Assembly: GCF_024138165.1 (NCBI RefSeq)
Contig: NZ_CP100004.1
Location: 62,001 to 126,000 of the forward strand
Direction of reading: 5' to 3'
From: Halorussus vallis
GTDB lineage: Archaea > Halobacteriota > Halobacteria > Halobacteriales > Haladaptataceae
DNA: 64,000 bases
Of the stretch, positions 7,543 through 15,333 are shown in pieces (the first letter of the stretch is position 1; each line of letters opens with the position of its first letter). Made by a program: the position numbers and the translations under genes. The notes under the pieces were generated by a model. It was not told the origin of the DNA and searched no databases. It was given only the letters and a program-made list of their open reading frames with translations.

Positions 7543-8135
7543 CACCGCATACCTCCGAGTTCCGTCTGTGGATGTTCGTTGACGACGGTGCGACCCTCGA
7601 CGACTATGCCGAGTTGGTTGAGCGCGTCAACGAGGTCGCCGGGAACGTCGTCAGCGTAGACAGCGAGCACCAGTTCAAAGCTGGGGTTCCGGTCTTCGCC
7701 GCGGAACGGGATGCGCCCCGGCCCGACGAGACAGAACACGTCCGCAGCGGCCACATGGTCGTGGAAGACGTGGCTACTGGTATCGCAGGGGAGCAGCATC
7801 ACGACGCCATCGACGGTGTCGCGGGCGGCCTCGTTACGAGCCTTCCGTGCCCACTTCTTCTTCTTCGCGTTCCCGTCGCCGTTGCTTGACCACGGCGGAT
7901 TCAGCCACACCCAGCCGTCCCACCCTTGCCGGAGGCCGTCGTTTTCGGTGGTGTACCGCGTGGGCGCGATAGGCTCCAGTTCCGCGCCGGAGGCCGGGTC
8001 GGTATCGAAGCCGTCGACGGCGCGAGCGAGTGGCCGCCAAATCTTGGGCGGGGTCGCGTACTCGTTGTCCGTCGGGTCCTGCTCGTGGCCGAGGCGAACA
8101 CCGTGAGCAGTTGCGTCCGTTGATTGCTCGGTCAT
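7542..8135 (-). CDS. dam: phage-type DNA N6-adenine methyltransferase (Dam)
   Basis: A 197-residue protein beginning MTEQSTDATAHG, with YATPPKIWRPL near the start, WLNPPWS near residue 80 (the NPPY-like catalytic motif of amino-methyltransferases) and a conserved C-terminal FRGEDRNPSFELVLAV block. This matches the phage Dam family (PF05869). It transfers methyl from S-adenosylmethionine to adenine N6, probably to protect element DNA from host restriction. Its 5' end overlaps the m5C methyltransferase frame by about 300 bases. Confidence 0.88.
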   Translation of the reverse strand: MTEQSTDATAHGVRLGHEQDPTDNEYATPPKIWRPLARAVDGFDTDPASGAELEPIAPTRYTTENDGLRQGWDGWVWLNPPWSSNGDGNAKKKKWARKARNEAARDTVDGVVMLLPCDTSSHVFHDHVAAADVFCLVGPGRIPFRGEDRNPSFELVLAVYADDVPGDLVDALNQLGIVVEGRTVVNEHPQTELGGMR

Positions 8136-9906
8136 CTGAAACCACCTCCTCGTAGGACGGGATTTCAGCCTCGGACTCATCAGCGAGACCGCCGCCGAAC
8201 GTTGCGAGACTCGGGTCCTCGGCGGTCAGGACGTGCTTGCACAGGCTCTTCGCCAAATTCACCGGCACCGCATTCCCAATCTGCGCAGTTCTGTCGGTCT
8301 TCGTCCCGGCGATTTCGTACTCGGCGGGGAAGCCTTGGGCCTGCTGGAGTTCGCGCGGCTGGAGCATCCGGTAGCGGACGTCGATGCCCCACGGCCAGAG
8401 TTCCGGGACGCAGAGCGCAAAGCGGTCGCGGCTGGTGACCGTGCCGAGCGGCTGGTCGAGCGACTTCGGCGGCCCCTCGTAGTCGTCGATGAACGGATGA
8501 ACGACTGGTGAGGCGAGTCCTGCCGGACTCTTCGATGCGGTGACCGTCATGAGCGGCCGGTCAACCGCCCGCGTCCGTGGGCGCTGTCCCGGTCGGCCGT
8601 TGTAGAGCGGGCAGAGGTACGGCGAAGAGAGCGCGAAGACGCCGCCCCTCTCGGTCGCGATGGTCGGCATCGGGTCCGTGACGTCGAGCGCCCTGCCACC
8701 GTGCGAGTACCGGACCAGCGACGGCGAGACGAGTTTCGCCCGCGGGTCAGCCGTAATCGTGTGGAACGGCTGGCGACCCGCCGGGTAGAGCGGGTTACTG
8801 TGCAGGCCGCGATAGCGGCCATTCTTCGGCATCACGAGCGAGTGCGTCTCCGTCGTGACGATAGCGTGACCGCCACGCGTCGCAATCGTCGGCACCGGGG
8901 ACTCCTCGACGTCGACCGGATGTGCGCCGTCCTGCTGGCGCAGAAGGTGCGTCGTCGCCATCGCGGCCCCACGGCCGGGGAGCGGCACCAGAAACGGTTC
9001 GTCGGCGATGCTGGCGACCGTCGCAGCGTGCTCGGCAGGGACAATGCGCTCCTCGCGAAGCCGATAGATGTCGTCTTTGCCCAGCGTTTCGAGAACATCT
9101 GCGAACGGAACGGCCGTGTCACCGCAGTGGCGGCGGAGTCCCTCGGCAATACGCTGCATGGTCGAGTTCTTCGGCGGAGTCTTCCGGCCGTCGTCGATGT
9201 CACGGGTCCAAATCGAGCCGCCCAGGTCCGACCAGTCGATAATCTCCGCGGCCGTCCGGTGGTCGGGGAGATCGTCGCGGTCGTCGCTGTGCGTTGGGGC
9301 GGGGAAGGTGACGCTCCCGGCCTGCCGTCCGATGATGAAGAAGCGTTTTCGGGTGGTCGGGTCGCCGTAGTCGGCCGCGACGAGTTGGGTCCAGTCGACC
9401 GCGTAGCCGAGTTGGTTCAGCGCATTTATCCACGCGTCGAAAATCGAACCGTCTCTGACGGGCTGGCCGTCCTCGACGGGACCCCAATCCTGTATCTCGG
9501 GCACGTTCTCGATGACGAACGCGTCGACGTCGAGCTTCTCCAGCCAGTCGAGGACGTGCCACGGCGACATCCGCTTCTGCTCGCTGACTGGCTTGCCGCC
9601 GCGAGCACGACTGAAGTGCGTGCATTCGGGACCGCCGACGAGAAGGTCGACGTCGAGGTCGGCCTGCTCGTCGTCGGCGAGCTTCTGGATGACGTCCGGT
9701 GGGTGGAGTTGCTCGACCTTGCTATGATACTGGTGCGCAGTCGGGTGGTTCGCCTTGTGCGTCTCGATGGCTGGGTCCCAGTGATTGATGGCGGCTTCGC
9801 GGAGTTCGTAGCCAAGTTCCTCGTAGGCCTGTCGGAGGCCCTCGCTGAAGCCGCCTGCACCACAAAAGAGGTCGACGGCAACGATTTCACCAGTAGTTGA
9901 AAGCAC
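7834..9906 (-). CDS. dcm: DNA cytosine-5 methyltransferase
   Basis: The motifs appear in order: DLFCGAGGFSEGL (motif I), GGPECTHFSRARGG near residue 92 (motif IV, with the catalytic Cys), FVIENVPE (motif VI), a long variable target-recognition region containing repeated PLxTxT-like units, and QIGNAVPVNLAKSL (motif X). The GTG at 9906 is preferred: it directly precedes motif I and follows a TATA-like GATAATCTG by about 40 bases. The last ~100 residues lie over the adenine methyltransferase gene and look like frame read-through (Arg-rich). It probably masks sites against restriction. Confidence 0.9.
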   Translation of the reverse strand: MLSTTGEIVAVDLFCGAGGFSEGLRQAYEELGYELREAAINHWDPAIETHKANHPTAHQYHSKVEQLHPPDVIQKLADDEQADLDVDLLVGGPECTHFSRARGGKPVSEQKRMSPWHVLDWLEKLDVDAFVIENVPEIQDWGPVEDGQPVRDGSIFDAWINALNQLGYAVDWTQLVAADYGDPTTRKRFFIIGRQAGSVTFPAPTHSDDRDDLPDHRTAAEIIDWSDLGGSIWTRDIDDGRKTPPKNSTMQRIAEGLRRHCGDTAVPFADVLETLGKDDIYRLREERIVPAEHAATVASIADEPFLVPLPGRGAAMATTHLLRQQDGAHPVDVEESPVPTIATRGGHAIVTTETHSLVMPKNGRYRGLHSNPLYPAGRQPFHTITADPRAKLVSPSLVRYSHGGRALDVTDPMPTIATERGGVFALSSPYLCPLYNGRPGQRPRTRAVDRPLMTVTASKSPAGLASPVVHPFIDDYEGPPKSLDQPLGTVTSRDRFALCVPELWPWGIDVRYRMLQPRELQQAQGFPAEYEIAGTKTDRTAQIGNAVPVNLAKSLCKHVLTAEDPSLATFGGGLADESEAEIPSYEEVVSDDRAINGRNCSRCSPRPRAGPDGQRVRDPAQDLAATRSRRRRLRYRPGLRRGTGAYRAHAVHHRKRRPPARVGRLGVAESAVVKQRRREREEEEVGTEGS

Positions 9907-10101
9907 GGGACAAAACCGGAACCGATACTGACCCACTCGGTGCAGATTATCGACGAAGACGCGACTGGCTACGAAGACTCTTCTGAGAAGTGCGCTGTTT
10001 CTGATAGGATGGCGGAGAATCACGGACGAAACGCGAGAACGAGCGACTACTGACGAGTGCTGCGGCTCACCGTTTTGCTACCACGAAAAGGCGCTCAGGC
10101 G

Positions 10102-12282
10102 TCAGCCGAACTCCGCGTCCGGGAACTCCAAGTTCAGACTGAGGCCACTGAGGACGCGCCGGTCAAGTTCGTCCAGGTACGTCGCCTGCTTCACCACGAT
10201 CTCGTCATCGTCCCGGTCGGGACTCTGGTCGGCGACCGCCGTGTTCAGCATCACCCACCCGTTGTACAGCAGGTTCTCCATCATCCAGAGGAACCGCCGG
10301 TAGCCGAGGTCGCGTGACCGCGTCTTGGCCGCGAACGTCCCTTTCTTGTCCCGGAACGCCGTCTCCACGCCCCACCTGTCACGGTAGAGCCGACCGATTC
10401 CCCACGCCGACCCTTCCGGATCGTGGCCGATGGGGTTCTCGTCCGGGTCGATCCCGGCGCGGTCAACGCTCTTGCTCGTGATGATGCAGAAGTAGTCGAT
10501 CTCCTCTTCGTCCTCGTGGGGCTCCTCGATGGCCTGGTCAAGCGTCAGCTGCCCCTCGGCGACATCCTCCTCTTCGTCGTCGCCGAAGTCATCGAGCGTG
10601 GTGTCTGGTTCGTCCTCTTCGTCGTCCTTCTTCTTGTGGTCGGGAACGCTCTTGAAGTCCTTCTCCAGCCCCACGAGCGTCGTGTTGTGCGTGCGGCGGC
10701 GACCGCTACTTGACAGCGTCCAGTTGCTGTCCCAATCCGCGCGGCCATCGAAGCCTTCGACCGTGTCCTTCACCGCGTCGGTCGCGCCTTTCCGAATCGC
10801 GTAGTCACAGCCGCACTGGCGGATGTACCGGCATATCTTCGTGTCCACGAACTCGGCGTCGGCCATCACCGTGTCGATGTTCACGAGCTCCCGAGCGCGG
10901 TCAAGGATGTACCGAACGCCCTGGAACTGGTCGTTCGGTGGGAGGTACGACAGGGAGGCGATGATGAACGCCCGTCCGTTGATTTTGATGGTGCCCTGGA
11001 GTTCCTTCCAGGCGTAGCCGGTATCGAGGTGGCTCTGCTTGTGGACGCCAACCGGCGGGTCGCTCTTCACCGAGGAGTGGCGGCTGTGGTCGTGCGTGGT
11101 GTAGTCGATCCGGAGGTTGAACGTGTCGTCTTCGTCGATGACCTCCTCTTCGTCCCGAAGCCACTCTATCTGGCGCTCAATGGCGTCTTCCGTCCTGAGG
11201 TGCCACGTCGCGGTCTCTCCCTCCGGATTGTGTGGGTCGATAGTCCATTCCTCTTCGAGGGCGTCGCGGAGATCGCCGGTCACGAGGTGCGGGTCTACGA
11301 GGTCGTGCGGCGGTATCCACCGCGCGCCGTAGGCGTCGTGATCGTCCTCGTAGTAGCCCTCGATCTTCGTGCGTTCGACGTTCCGAACTGTCCGTCGGAA
11401 CGTCTGTGGAGTGAAGACGCCCCACTCTTCGGTGCCGTCTTCGCGCTCCTCGATCAGGCCGTAGTCCTTGCCCATCCGACTGATGCCTTCTTCCGCGTAG
11501 TCGTTCCGCCGGCACATGTGCGCCCCGGCGTCGGTGATGAGGTCGCCGTCCCACTCGAAGGAGTCGTCACGGTCGTACGAACAGACGTCCCGGATGATGT
11601 CGGCCTGGATGGTGTAGGCGTCCTCCTTGATTCCCTGCTCCATCTCGCCGATGGGGTCTACGTCAGGTTCGTCGGCGGTGTGGTCGGTGATGAGGTTGTC
11701 GCGGATGTTTTCCGCAGTCTCCAGCTCGTAGTCCTCGGCCTTCACCGCGCACTCGGCGGCCATGTACCGGACGTGGTCGCGGAAGCCGGGACGTACGCGC
11801 GTCATCCACTGCTCCCGGAGCGTCCGCTCGCTCGGTGTCTCGCCGTCGAAGCCGAGGCTGGTGGCGAGGTCGTCGTTCTCGTCCAGGCGGTCGGCCAGTT
11901 GCTCCCAACTGACAACGGAGTAGCCGTCGGAGGGCGCGATGAGGCGGTAGATCCACGCGCACACCATCGGCTTGAAGTCGTAGTCGGAACCGGGCTTCAG
12001 GTCGTCCTCGGGGACGGCGTCGATGAGCGGCGGCCTGATGACGTCGGTGACGTCGTCGTAGCGGTCGGCGAGTTCGCCGCGGAGGGCTTCGATTGCGCCG
12101 TCAAGCGAATCGAGATCGAGGTCTTCAGGAGAGTTGTCCGGAGCGTCGTCGTGCGGTTCCCGCACCGTCTTCTCGGGAACTTGTTCGGGTGGGGCGTAGA
12201 GGTCGTCAGAATCGTTTTCGGCGATGGCCTCGACCAATCCATCGGGGTCGTCCCGGGTGTCTTGGTCGGGGCCTTTGTCCAT
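10102..12282 (-). CDS. IS4-superfamily transposase, unusually large
   Basis: A 726-residue protein. The motif YRDRWGVETAFRDKK near residue 630 fits the Y-(2)-R-(3)-E-(6)-K signature of IS4-type DDE transposases; the earlier DDE aspartates probably lie in YTTHDHS and VMADAEFVDTK. A very acidic insertion (KKKDDEEDEPDTTLDDFGDD and following) splits the catalytic core. The N-terminal 300 residues resemble no usual IS4 part. A TATA box (CTTATAAACC, minus strand) predicts a leaderless start. No terminal inverted repeats are visible, so this may be a domesticated or immobile copy. Confidence 0.8.
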   Translation of the reverse strand: MDKGPDQDTRDDPDGLVEAIAENDSDDLYAPPEQVPEKTVREPHDDAPDNSPEDLDLDSLDGAIEALRGELADRYDDVTDVIRPPLIDAVPEDDLKPGSDYDFKPMVCAWIYRLIAPSDGYSVVSWEQLADRLDENDDLATSLGFDGETPSERTLREQWMTRVRPGFRDHVRYMAAECAVKAEDYELETAENIRDNLITDHTADEPDVDPIGEMEQGIKEDAYTIQADIIRDVCSYDRDDSFEWDGDLITDAGAHMCRRNDYAEEGISRMGKDYGLIEEREDGTEEWGVFTPQTFRRTVRNVERTKIEGYYEDDHDAYGARWIPPHDLVDPHLVTGDLRDALEEEWTIDPHNPEGETATWHLRTEDAIERQIEWLRDEEEVIDEDDTFNLRIDYTTHDHSRHSSVKSDPPVGVHKQSHLDTGYAWKELQGTIKINGRAFIIASLSYLPPNDQFQGVRYILDRARELVNIDTVMADAEFVDTKICRYIRQCGCDYAIRKGATDAVKDTVEGFDGRADWDSNWTLSSSGRRRTHNTTLVGLEKDFKSVPDHKKKDDEEDEPDTTLDDFGDDEEEDVAEGQLTLDQAIEEPHEDEEEIDYFCIITSKSVDRAGIDPDENPIGHDPEGSAWGIGRLYRDRWGVETAFRDKKGTFAAKTRSRDLGYRRFLWMMENLLYNGWVMLNTAVADQSPDRDDDEIVVKQATYLDELDRRVLSGLSLNLEFPDAEFG

Positions 12283-12339
12283 ACCGGGGACATGTCTCTC
12301 TTGGTTTATAAGCTCTGCTCCGCGTGGAGTAAGGGAAGC

Positions 12340-12573
12340 CTACTCGGGAATCCAGTACGAGACGCGGTTCTCTGTGTGTTTCTTCTTGGAGAGTTCGCCC
12401 TCTTCAACCAGGGAGTCAAGCCGTCGTTGAACCGTCCATCGGGAGGCGTCAGGGAAGACATCGACAAGGTCTGAGACGATGTAGGGCTCGCAGCGATTCA
12501 TCTCTTCGAGAACCTGCTGCGGCGTCGGCTCCTCGGGTGTCCGCGGCACATTGTTGCTGTCAGTCTCGGGCAT
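12340..12573 (-). CDS. winged-helix DNA-binding regulator, probable operon repressor
   Basis: A 77-residue protein. YIVSDLVDVFPDASRWTVQR then LDSLVEEGELSKKK form a classic wHTH with a basic recognition helix, and YWIPE is the last beta strand. The gene is divergent from the 12700-17906 operon; the intervening 126 bases hold four TGCACC-N4-GGTGCA-like palindromes, two of them around its own TATA element (AATAAAGG near 12604-12611). Autoregulation and repression of the operon are inferred from this layout. Confidence 0.75.
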   Translation of the reverse strand: MPETDSNNVPRTPEEPTPQQVLEEMNRCEPYIVSDLVDVFPDASRWTVQRRLDSLVEEGELSKKKHTENRVSYWIPE

Positions 12574-12582
12574 CCTTATAGA

Positions 12583-12693
12583 TGCACCATGTGGGGCAAC
12601 GACCTTTATTCTTCCCCACACGGTGCAGAATAGGCTGCCGTCCGTTCTGCACCACACGGGGCAAAACTTATGTGGTCTGCACCACACGGTGCA
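12583..12693. promoter_or_regulatory. four palindromic operators in a divergent promoter
   Basis: 16-bp sites occur at 12583-12598 (TGCACCATGTGGGGCA), 12612-12627 (TTCCCCACACGGTGCA), 12648-12663 (TGCACCACACGGGGCA) and 12678-12693 (TGCACCACACGGTGCA). The first lies between the TATA and start of the wHTH gene and the second abuts its TATA. The last two bracket the rightward TATA-like CTTATG. Two further sites at 17913-17957 have the same spacing. They are probably bound by the neighbouring wHTH protein. Confidence 0.75.
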
Positions 12694-12699
12694 TATACA

Positions 12700-12933
12700 A
12701 TGAGCGTTCCAGCCTACGTCGAAGGAAAAGACCTCAGCCGCTACGCGGATGAACACGGAATCGAGAAGAACACGCTCGTGCGGTCGAAGTGGGACAAGGC
12801 GACCTACCAGGCCGTCAAAGTCACCGACACGTACGTCGCCTTCGACAACGGCGAGAAGCACACCCACCGCGACCTCGCCAACTCCGTGGAGAACGGCACC
12901 ATCGAGGTCATCGGCCAGCGCTCCACGAGGTAA
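12700..12933 (+). CDS. small protein, first gene of zinc-ribbon operon
   Basis: A 77-residue protein (MSVPAYVEGKDLSRYADEHG, later VKVTDTYVAFDNGEKHTHRD). The ATG at 12700 is 7 bases after an operator and about 30 after the TATA-like element, consistent with a leaderless start. A helical first half and a beta-rich second half suggest a small DNA-binding or Tudor/KOW-like fold, but no family is certain. Confidence 0.65.
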   Translation: MSVPAYVEGKDLSRYADEHGIEKNTLVRSKWDKATYQAVKVTDTYVAFDNGEKHTHRDLANSVENGTIEVIGQRSTR

Positions 12934-12935
12934 CG

Positions 12936-13220
12936 GTGAGCGCCACCAGCCAATCCGTCGAACCGGAGCAGTTCGTTGGAAGCAGCCACGACCTGGAGAC
13001 TGGCGACGAGATCATCACGAACTACGGCGGCTCGTTCGACTCGTGGGGCAAGACGGTCGAAGAGCAGCCCGAGATGGGCGAAGACCACGAGGACTGGTTC
13101 AAGGTCAAGGGCGATTGGGACGGCGCTGCCTGCTACGACCTCTGGTACAGCTTCCGAACCAGCAAGTGGTACATGAGCCGGAACGCGCAGACCGAGAAAG
13201 TTCACGTCTACAAGGTATGA
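12936..13220 (+). CDS. small hypothetical protein
   Basis: A 94-residue acidic protein starting at GTG 12936, two bases after the previous stop. It is rich in Trp and Tyr (DSWGKTVEEQPEM, DWFKVKGDWDGAACYDLWYS), with a globular beta-type pattern. No family recognised. It overlaps the next ATG by four bases (ATGA), so it belongs to the coupled operon. Confidence 0.6.
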   Translation: MSATSQSVEPEQFVGSSHDLETGDEIITNYGGSFDSWGKTVEEQPEMGEDHEDWFKVKGDWDGAACYDLWYSFRTSKWYMSRNAQTEKVHVYKV

Positions 13221-13462
13221 CGGCGGAGAAAGAGATCGTCTACGTCACGGGCGGGCACAACGGGGGCGGCGGCCCGACGATCCACACCGACGAAGACTGC
13301 CCCACCGTCAGGAACTCCCGCGTCGTCAACCCGCGGCCACGCGATGTCTACCCCGACGACGTGGACGTGTGCGACGTCTGTTCGGGCGCTGTCGATACGA
13401 GCAATCAAGACCACTCGGCCTACCGCGCGTTGAAAGCGGCGGCCAAGGAGGCGTCCGACTGA
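13217..13462 (+). CDS. small zinc-binding protein
   Basis: An 81-residue protein with HTDEDCPTV and VDVCDVCSGAVD, a Cys/His set that could hold one zinc (C-x-n-C-x2-C), after a short N-terminal strand (EIVYVTGGHNGGGGP). Its ATGA overlap with the upstream stop makes translation coupled. Function unknown. Confidence 0.6.
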   Translation: MTAEKEIVYVTGGHNGGGGPTIHTDEDCPTVRNSRVVNPRPRDVYPDDVDVCDVCSGAVDTSNQDHSAYRALKAAAKEASD

Positions 13463-13463
13463 G

Positions 13464-14126
13464 ATGGTCACTCGTGAGCATGTCCTTCGGGAACGTGAGT
13501 TCGAGCGGCTTCTCTTAGGCGCGGGGCGGCTGCCCGGGACGGATCGGATCGAGGCCCGTGCCGCCGTCCTCATCATGGGCCGACTCGGGCTTCGGGGCGG
13601 TGAACTGATCCACCTCTCGGAGTCGTGGATCGACTGGCGACACCACCTCGTACGCATTCCTGAGCACGACTCGTGTACGAAGGGGCGCGACGGCGGGCCG
13701 TGTGGCTCCTGTCGGCAGGCCGCCGAACAGCGCCAACAGCACGGCGATGACCGGCCAGTAGAGGAGATCGTCGAAGACTACTGGCAGCCGAAGACCGACG
13801 CGGCTGTCCGCGACATCCCGTTCGACTGGAGTGTTCGTGTTGAGGTCGCGCTGGAGGAGCTCCTCGATGAGTTCGACGGCTGGCCGACGTCGTTCTCTAC
13901 GCTCCAGCGCCGACTGGAGTGCTCGCTCGAAGCGGCACCGGGGCTGTCGGAGGACGCGACGACGGTTCACGGCCTTAGAGGGACTGCGGCGTCGTACCAC
14001 GCCGGGAACGGGCTGGAGATGCAGTCGCTGAAGGGGATGTTCGGGTGGCGGGACAACAAGACGCCGAACAAGTACCTCAGCATCGACGGCGAGATGGTTC
14101 GACGCGGGCTTCAAGAGGTCTACTGA
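13464..14126 (+). CDS. tyrosine recombinase, catalytic domain only
   Basis: A 220-residue phage-integrase family protein. GLRGGEL carries the first Arg (about R44) and KTDAAVRDIP the Lys. VHGLRGTAASYHAG gives H169 and R172, GWRDNK gives the Trp (about 194), and NKYLS provides the nucleophile Y204. The usual N-terminal SAM-like core-binding domain is missing. Between strands there is a Cys insertion (CTKGRDGGPCGSC) that could bind zinc. It is followed at once by four tRNA-like elements, which may include its attachment site. Confidence 0.88.
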   Translation: MVTREHVLREREFERLLLGAGRLPGTDRIEARAAVLIMGRLGLRGGELIHLSESWIDWRHHLVRIPEHDSCTKGRDGGPCGSCRQAAEQRQQHGDDRPVEEIVEDYWQPKTDAAVRDIPFDWSVRVEVALEELLDEFDGWPTSFSTLQRRLECSLEAAPGLSEDATTVHGLRGTAASYHAGNGLEMQSLKGMFGWRDNKTPNKYLSIDGEMVRRGLQEVY

Positions 14127-14145
14127 GATGCAGCGAGTGAACGTC

Positions 14146-14185
14146 GCCCTGGTCGGCGTACGTGGGTTCGATTCCCGCGCAGGGC
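14146..14185 (+). ncRNA. tRNA-like element A (minihelix)
   Basis: A 40-nt element 19 nt after the recombinase stop codon. GCCCTG 14146-14151 pairs with CAGGGC 14180-14185. Stacked on it, CGTGGG 14161-14166 pairs with CCCGCG 14174-14179 around the T-loop TTCGATT. A 9-nt linker takes the place of the D and anticodon arms. It has the same 6+6 bp architecture as the elements at 3171 and 57360. Confidence 0.7.
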
Positions 14186-14189
14186 TTCT

Positions 14190-14368
14190 GCCCGCACTGT
14201 GGTGGAGCGCGACACGAGTACCACGCCGTTGGGGGCGAGAGACACGGCGAATCCAAGCCAACGGTCGCCCCTTCGCCGATGTTCCCCATGACGGGGCGCG
14301 CCACACGGCGCTAAGGCGACGGGTGGGAAACGGTCGCGTGCTGCCGGGTTCGACTCCCGGGGCGGGCA
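14190..14368 (+). ncRNA. tRNA-like element B with large internal insertion
   Basis: Acceptor GCCCGC 14190-14195 pairs with GCGGGC 14362-14367, with A14368 in the discriminator position. T-arm CCGGG-TTCGACT-CCCGG spans 14344-14360. A D-arm-like stem GTGG/CCAC follows the acceptor. Instead of an anticodon arm there are about 110 nt of further hairpins, such as CCGTTGG 14225-14231 with CCAACGG 14258-14264. It starts 4 nt after element A. It could be a tRNA-like structure carrying a guest RNA domain or intron, or a degenerate tRNA. Confidence 0.55.
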
Positions 14369-14371
14369 CTC

Positions 14372-14542
14372 GGATGGATAGCTCAAGGGTAGAGAGGATG
14401 ACTCGCGTCTGCCCCCGTAGATTACCCCCGACAGGCTGGCCGGGAGACGCGCCCGATGTTGCCCCCTGTCGGTGTGGAAGAGCGGCTCCGTTCCCACGGA
14501 GTGGCGCATCGCAACGTGCGGGTTCGAGTCCCGCTCCATCCA
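14372..14542 (+). ncRNA. tRNA-like element C, closest to a true tRNA
   Basis: Perfect 7-bp acceptor GGATGGA 14372-14378 with TCCATCC 14535-14541 and discriminator A14542. T-arm GCGGG-TTCGAGT-CCCGC lies directly adjacent. The D-arm TAGCTCAAGGGTAGAG contains the conserved GG and A positions. An anticodon stem GATG/CATC can form (14397-14400 with 14507-14510), but roughly 100 nt separate the strands, containing an 8-bp helix CCGACAGG/CCTGTCGG and a hairpin CTCCGT/ACGGAG. This fits an intron-bearing tRNA or a tRNA mimic; the anticodon cannot be assigned safely. Confidence 0.55.
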
Positions 14543-14544
14543 TC

Positions 14545-14687
14545 GGGCCACATGGGAGTGGCCGCCCGAATCAACTGAGTCGTGGGATGTCCCGCAGCTG
14601 GAGGACGCTCCAGTTAGTCCGCGAGGGAGAGGGACTACCCCACGGTGAAGAAACGGCGGTGAGCGGGTTCGAATCCCGACTGGCCCA
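14545..14687 (+). ncRNA. tRNA-like element D
   Basis: Acceptor GGGCCA 14545-14550 pairs with TGGCCC 14681-14686, then A14687. T-arm CGGG-TTCGAAT-CCCG spans 14664-14678. The interior holds hairpins CTGGAG-GACG-CTCCAG near 14598-14613 and TAGTCC/GGACTA near 14615-14637. The element starts 2 nt after C, so A-D are packed end to end, as in processed tRNA arrays. The next gene starts 28 nt downstream. Confidence 0.5.
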
Positions 14688-14715
14688 TTGGGTGGCGACC
14701 TACGCCGTGATTAAC

Positions 14716-15333
14716 ATGAGAGAAGCAGAACCACCGGAAATTTACGGTTCAGTCGAACTACCAGAGGAAGAGAAGGGTGGGGAGTGCTCGCTCTGGCGTG
14801 AAGATACTGAGGAGTACAAGCCCTGTGGAAACGAGATCGAGTACGTCTTCGTCCACGCAGCTACCAACCGCGAGGAAGACGATGAGCGCCGGAACTGTCT
14901 CGCCTGCGAGCGGTGCGTGAATATCGTCGCTCCTGAGCCGAAGCTGGTTGCCGACGGCGGGTTCTCCACCATCGCATCGGAGGGGGACATCGTCGTGAAC
15001 ATGACCAACGACGAACTTTCCGGCAACTGGAAGTCAGACCTCGAAAATGGAGAGGTTGCTACCTTCGACACAGAACGGTTCCCGGACGGCGTCGAGGACG
15101 GCGACCGAGTCTACTTCGAGGCTGGTGGCCTTCTGTATGCGCAGGCGACCATCCGAGAAGTCGGAGACGAGTCAGTGTGGGCGACGGGTGCTATCCGACT
15201 CCGCGTCACGGCTGATTCACCGGTCGAAGTTCCTGAGGGCGGCTTCGCCCGGATCGAGGAAGACGGCGCGCTCCCGGCGTCCGACCGGAACATCAGCTCG
15301 GACACTGTCGTCGATACGGAGGCTTCTCGATGA
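14716..15333 (+). CDS. hypothetical protein with Cys cluster and PUA/ASCH-like C-terminus
   Basis: A 205-residue acidic protein. The N-terminal half has ECSLWRE, KPCGNEIEY and CLACERCVN, a probable zinc site. The C-terminal half (GDRVYFEAGGLLYAQATIRE, then WATGAIRLRV) resembles a PUA/ASCH-type beta barrel, a fold that binds RNA or modified bases. Start 14716 is the first ATG after the tRNA-like array. The last codons overlap the next ATG (ATGA). A role next to structured RNAs is possible but only inferred. Confidence 0.6.
   Translation: MREAEPPEIYGSVELPEEEKGGECSLWREDTEEYKPCGNEIEYVFVHAATNREEDDERRNCLACERCVNIVAPEPKLVADGGFSTIASEGDIVVNMTNDELSGNWKSDLENGEVATFDTERFPDGVEDGDRVYFEAGGLLYAQATIREVGDESVWATGAIRLRVTADSPVEVPEGGFARIEEDGALPASDRNISSDTVVDTEASR

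Noticed and set aside
14372-14542. Functional tRNA-Ala from a CGC anticodon reading
   Set aside because: The anticodon loop depends on an uncertain 97-nt intron and has a mismatch in the stem, so the identity was not assigned.
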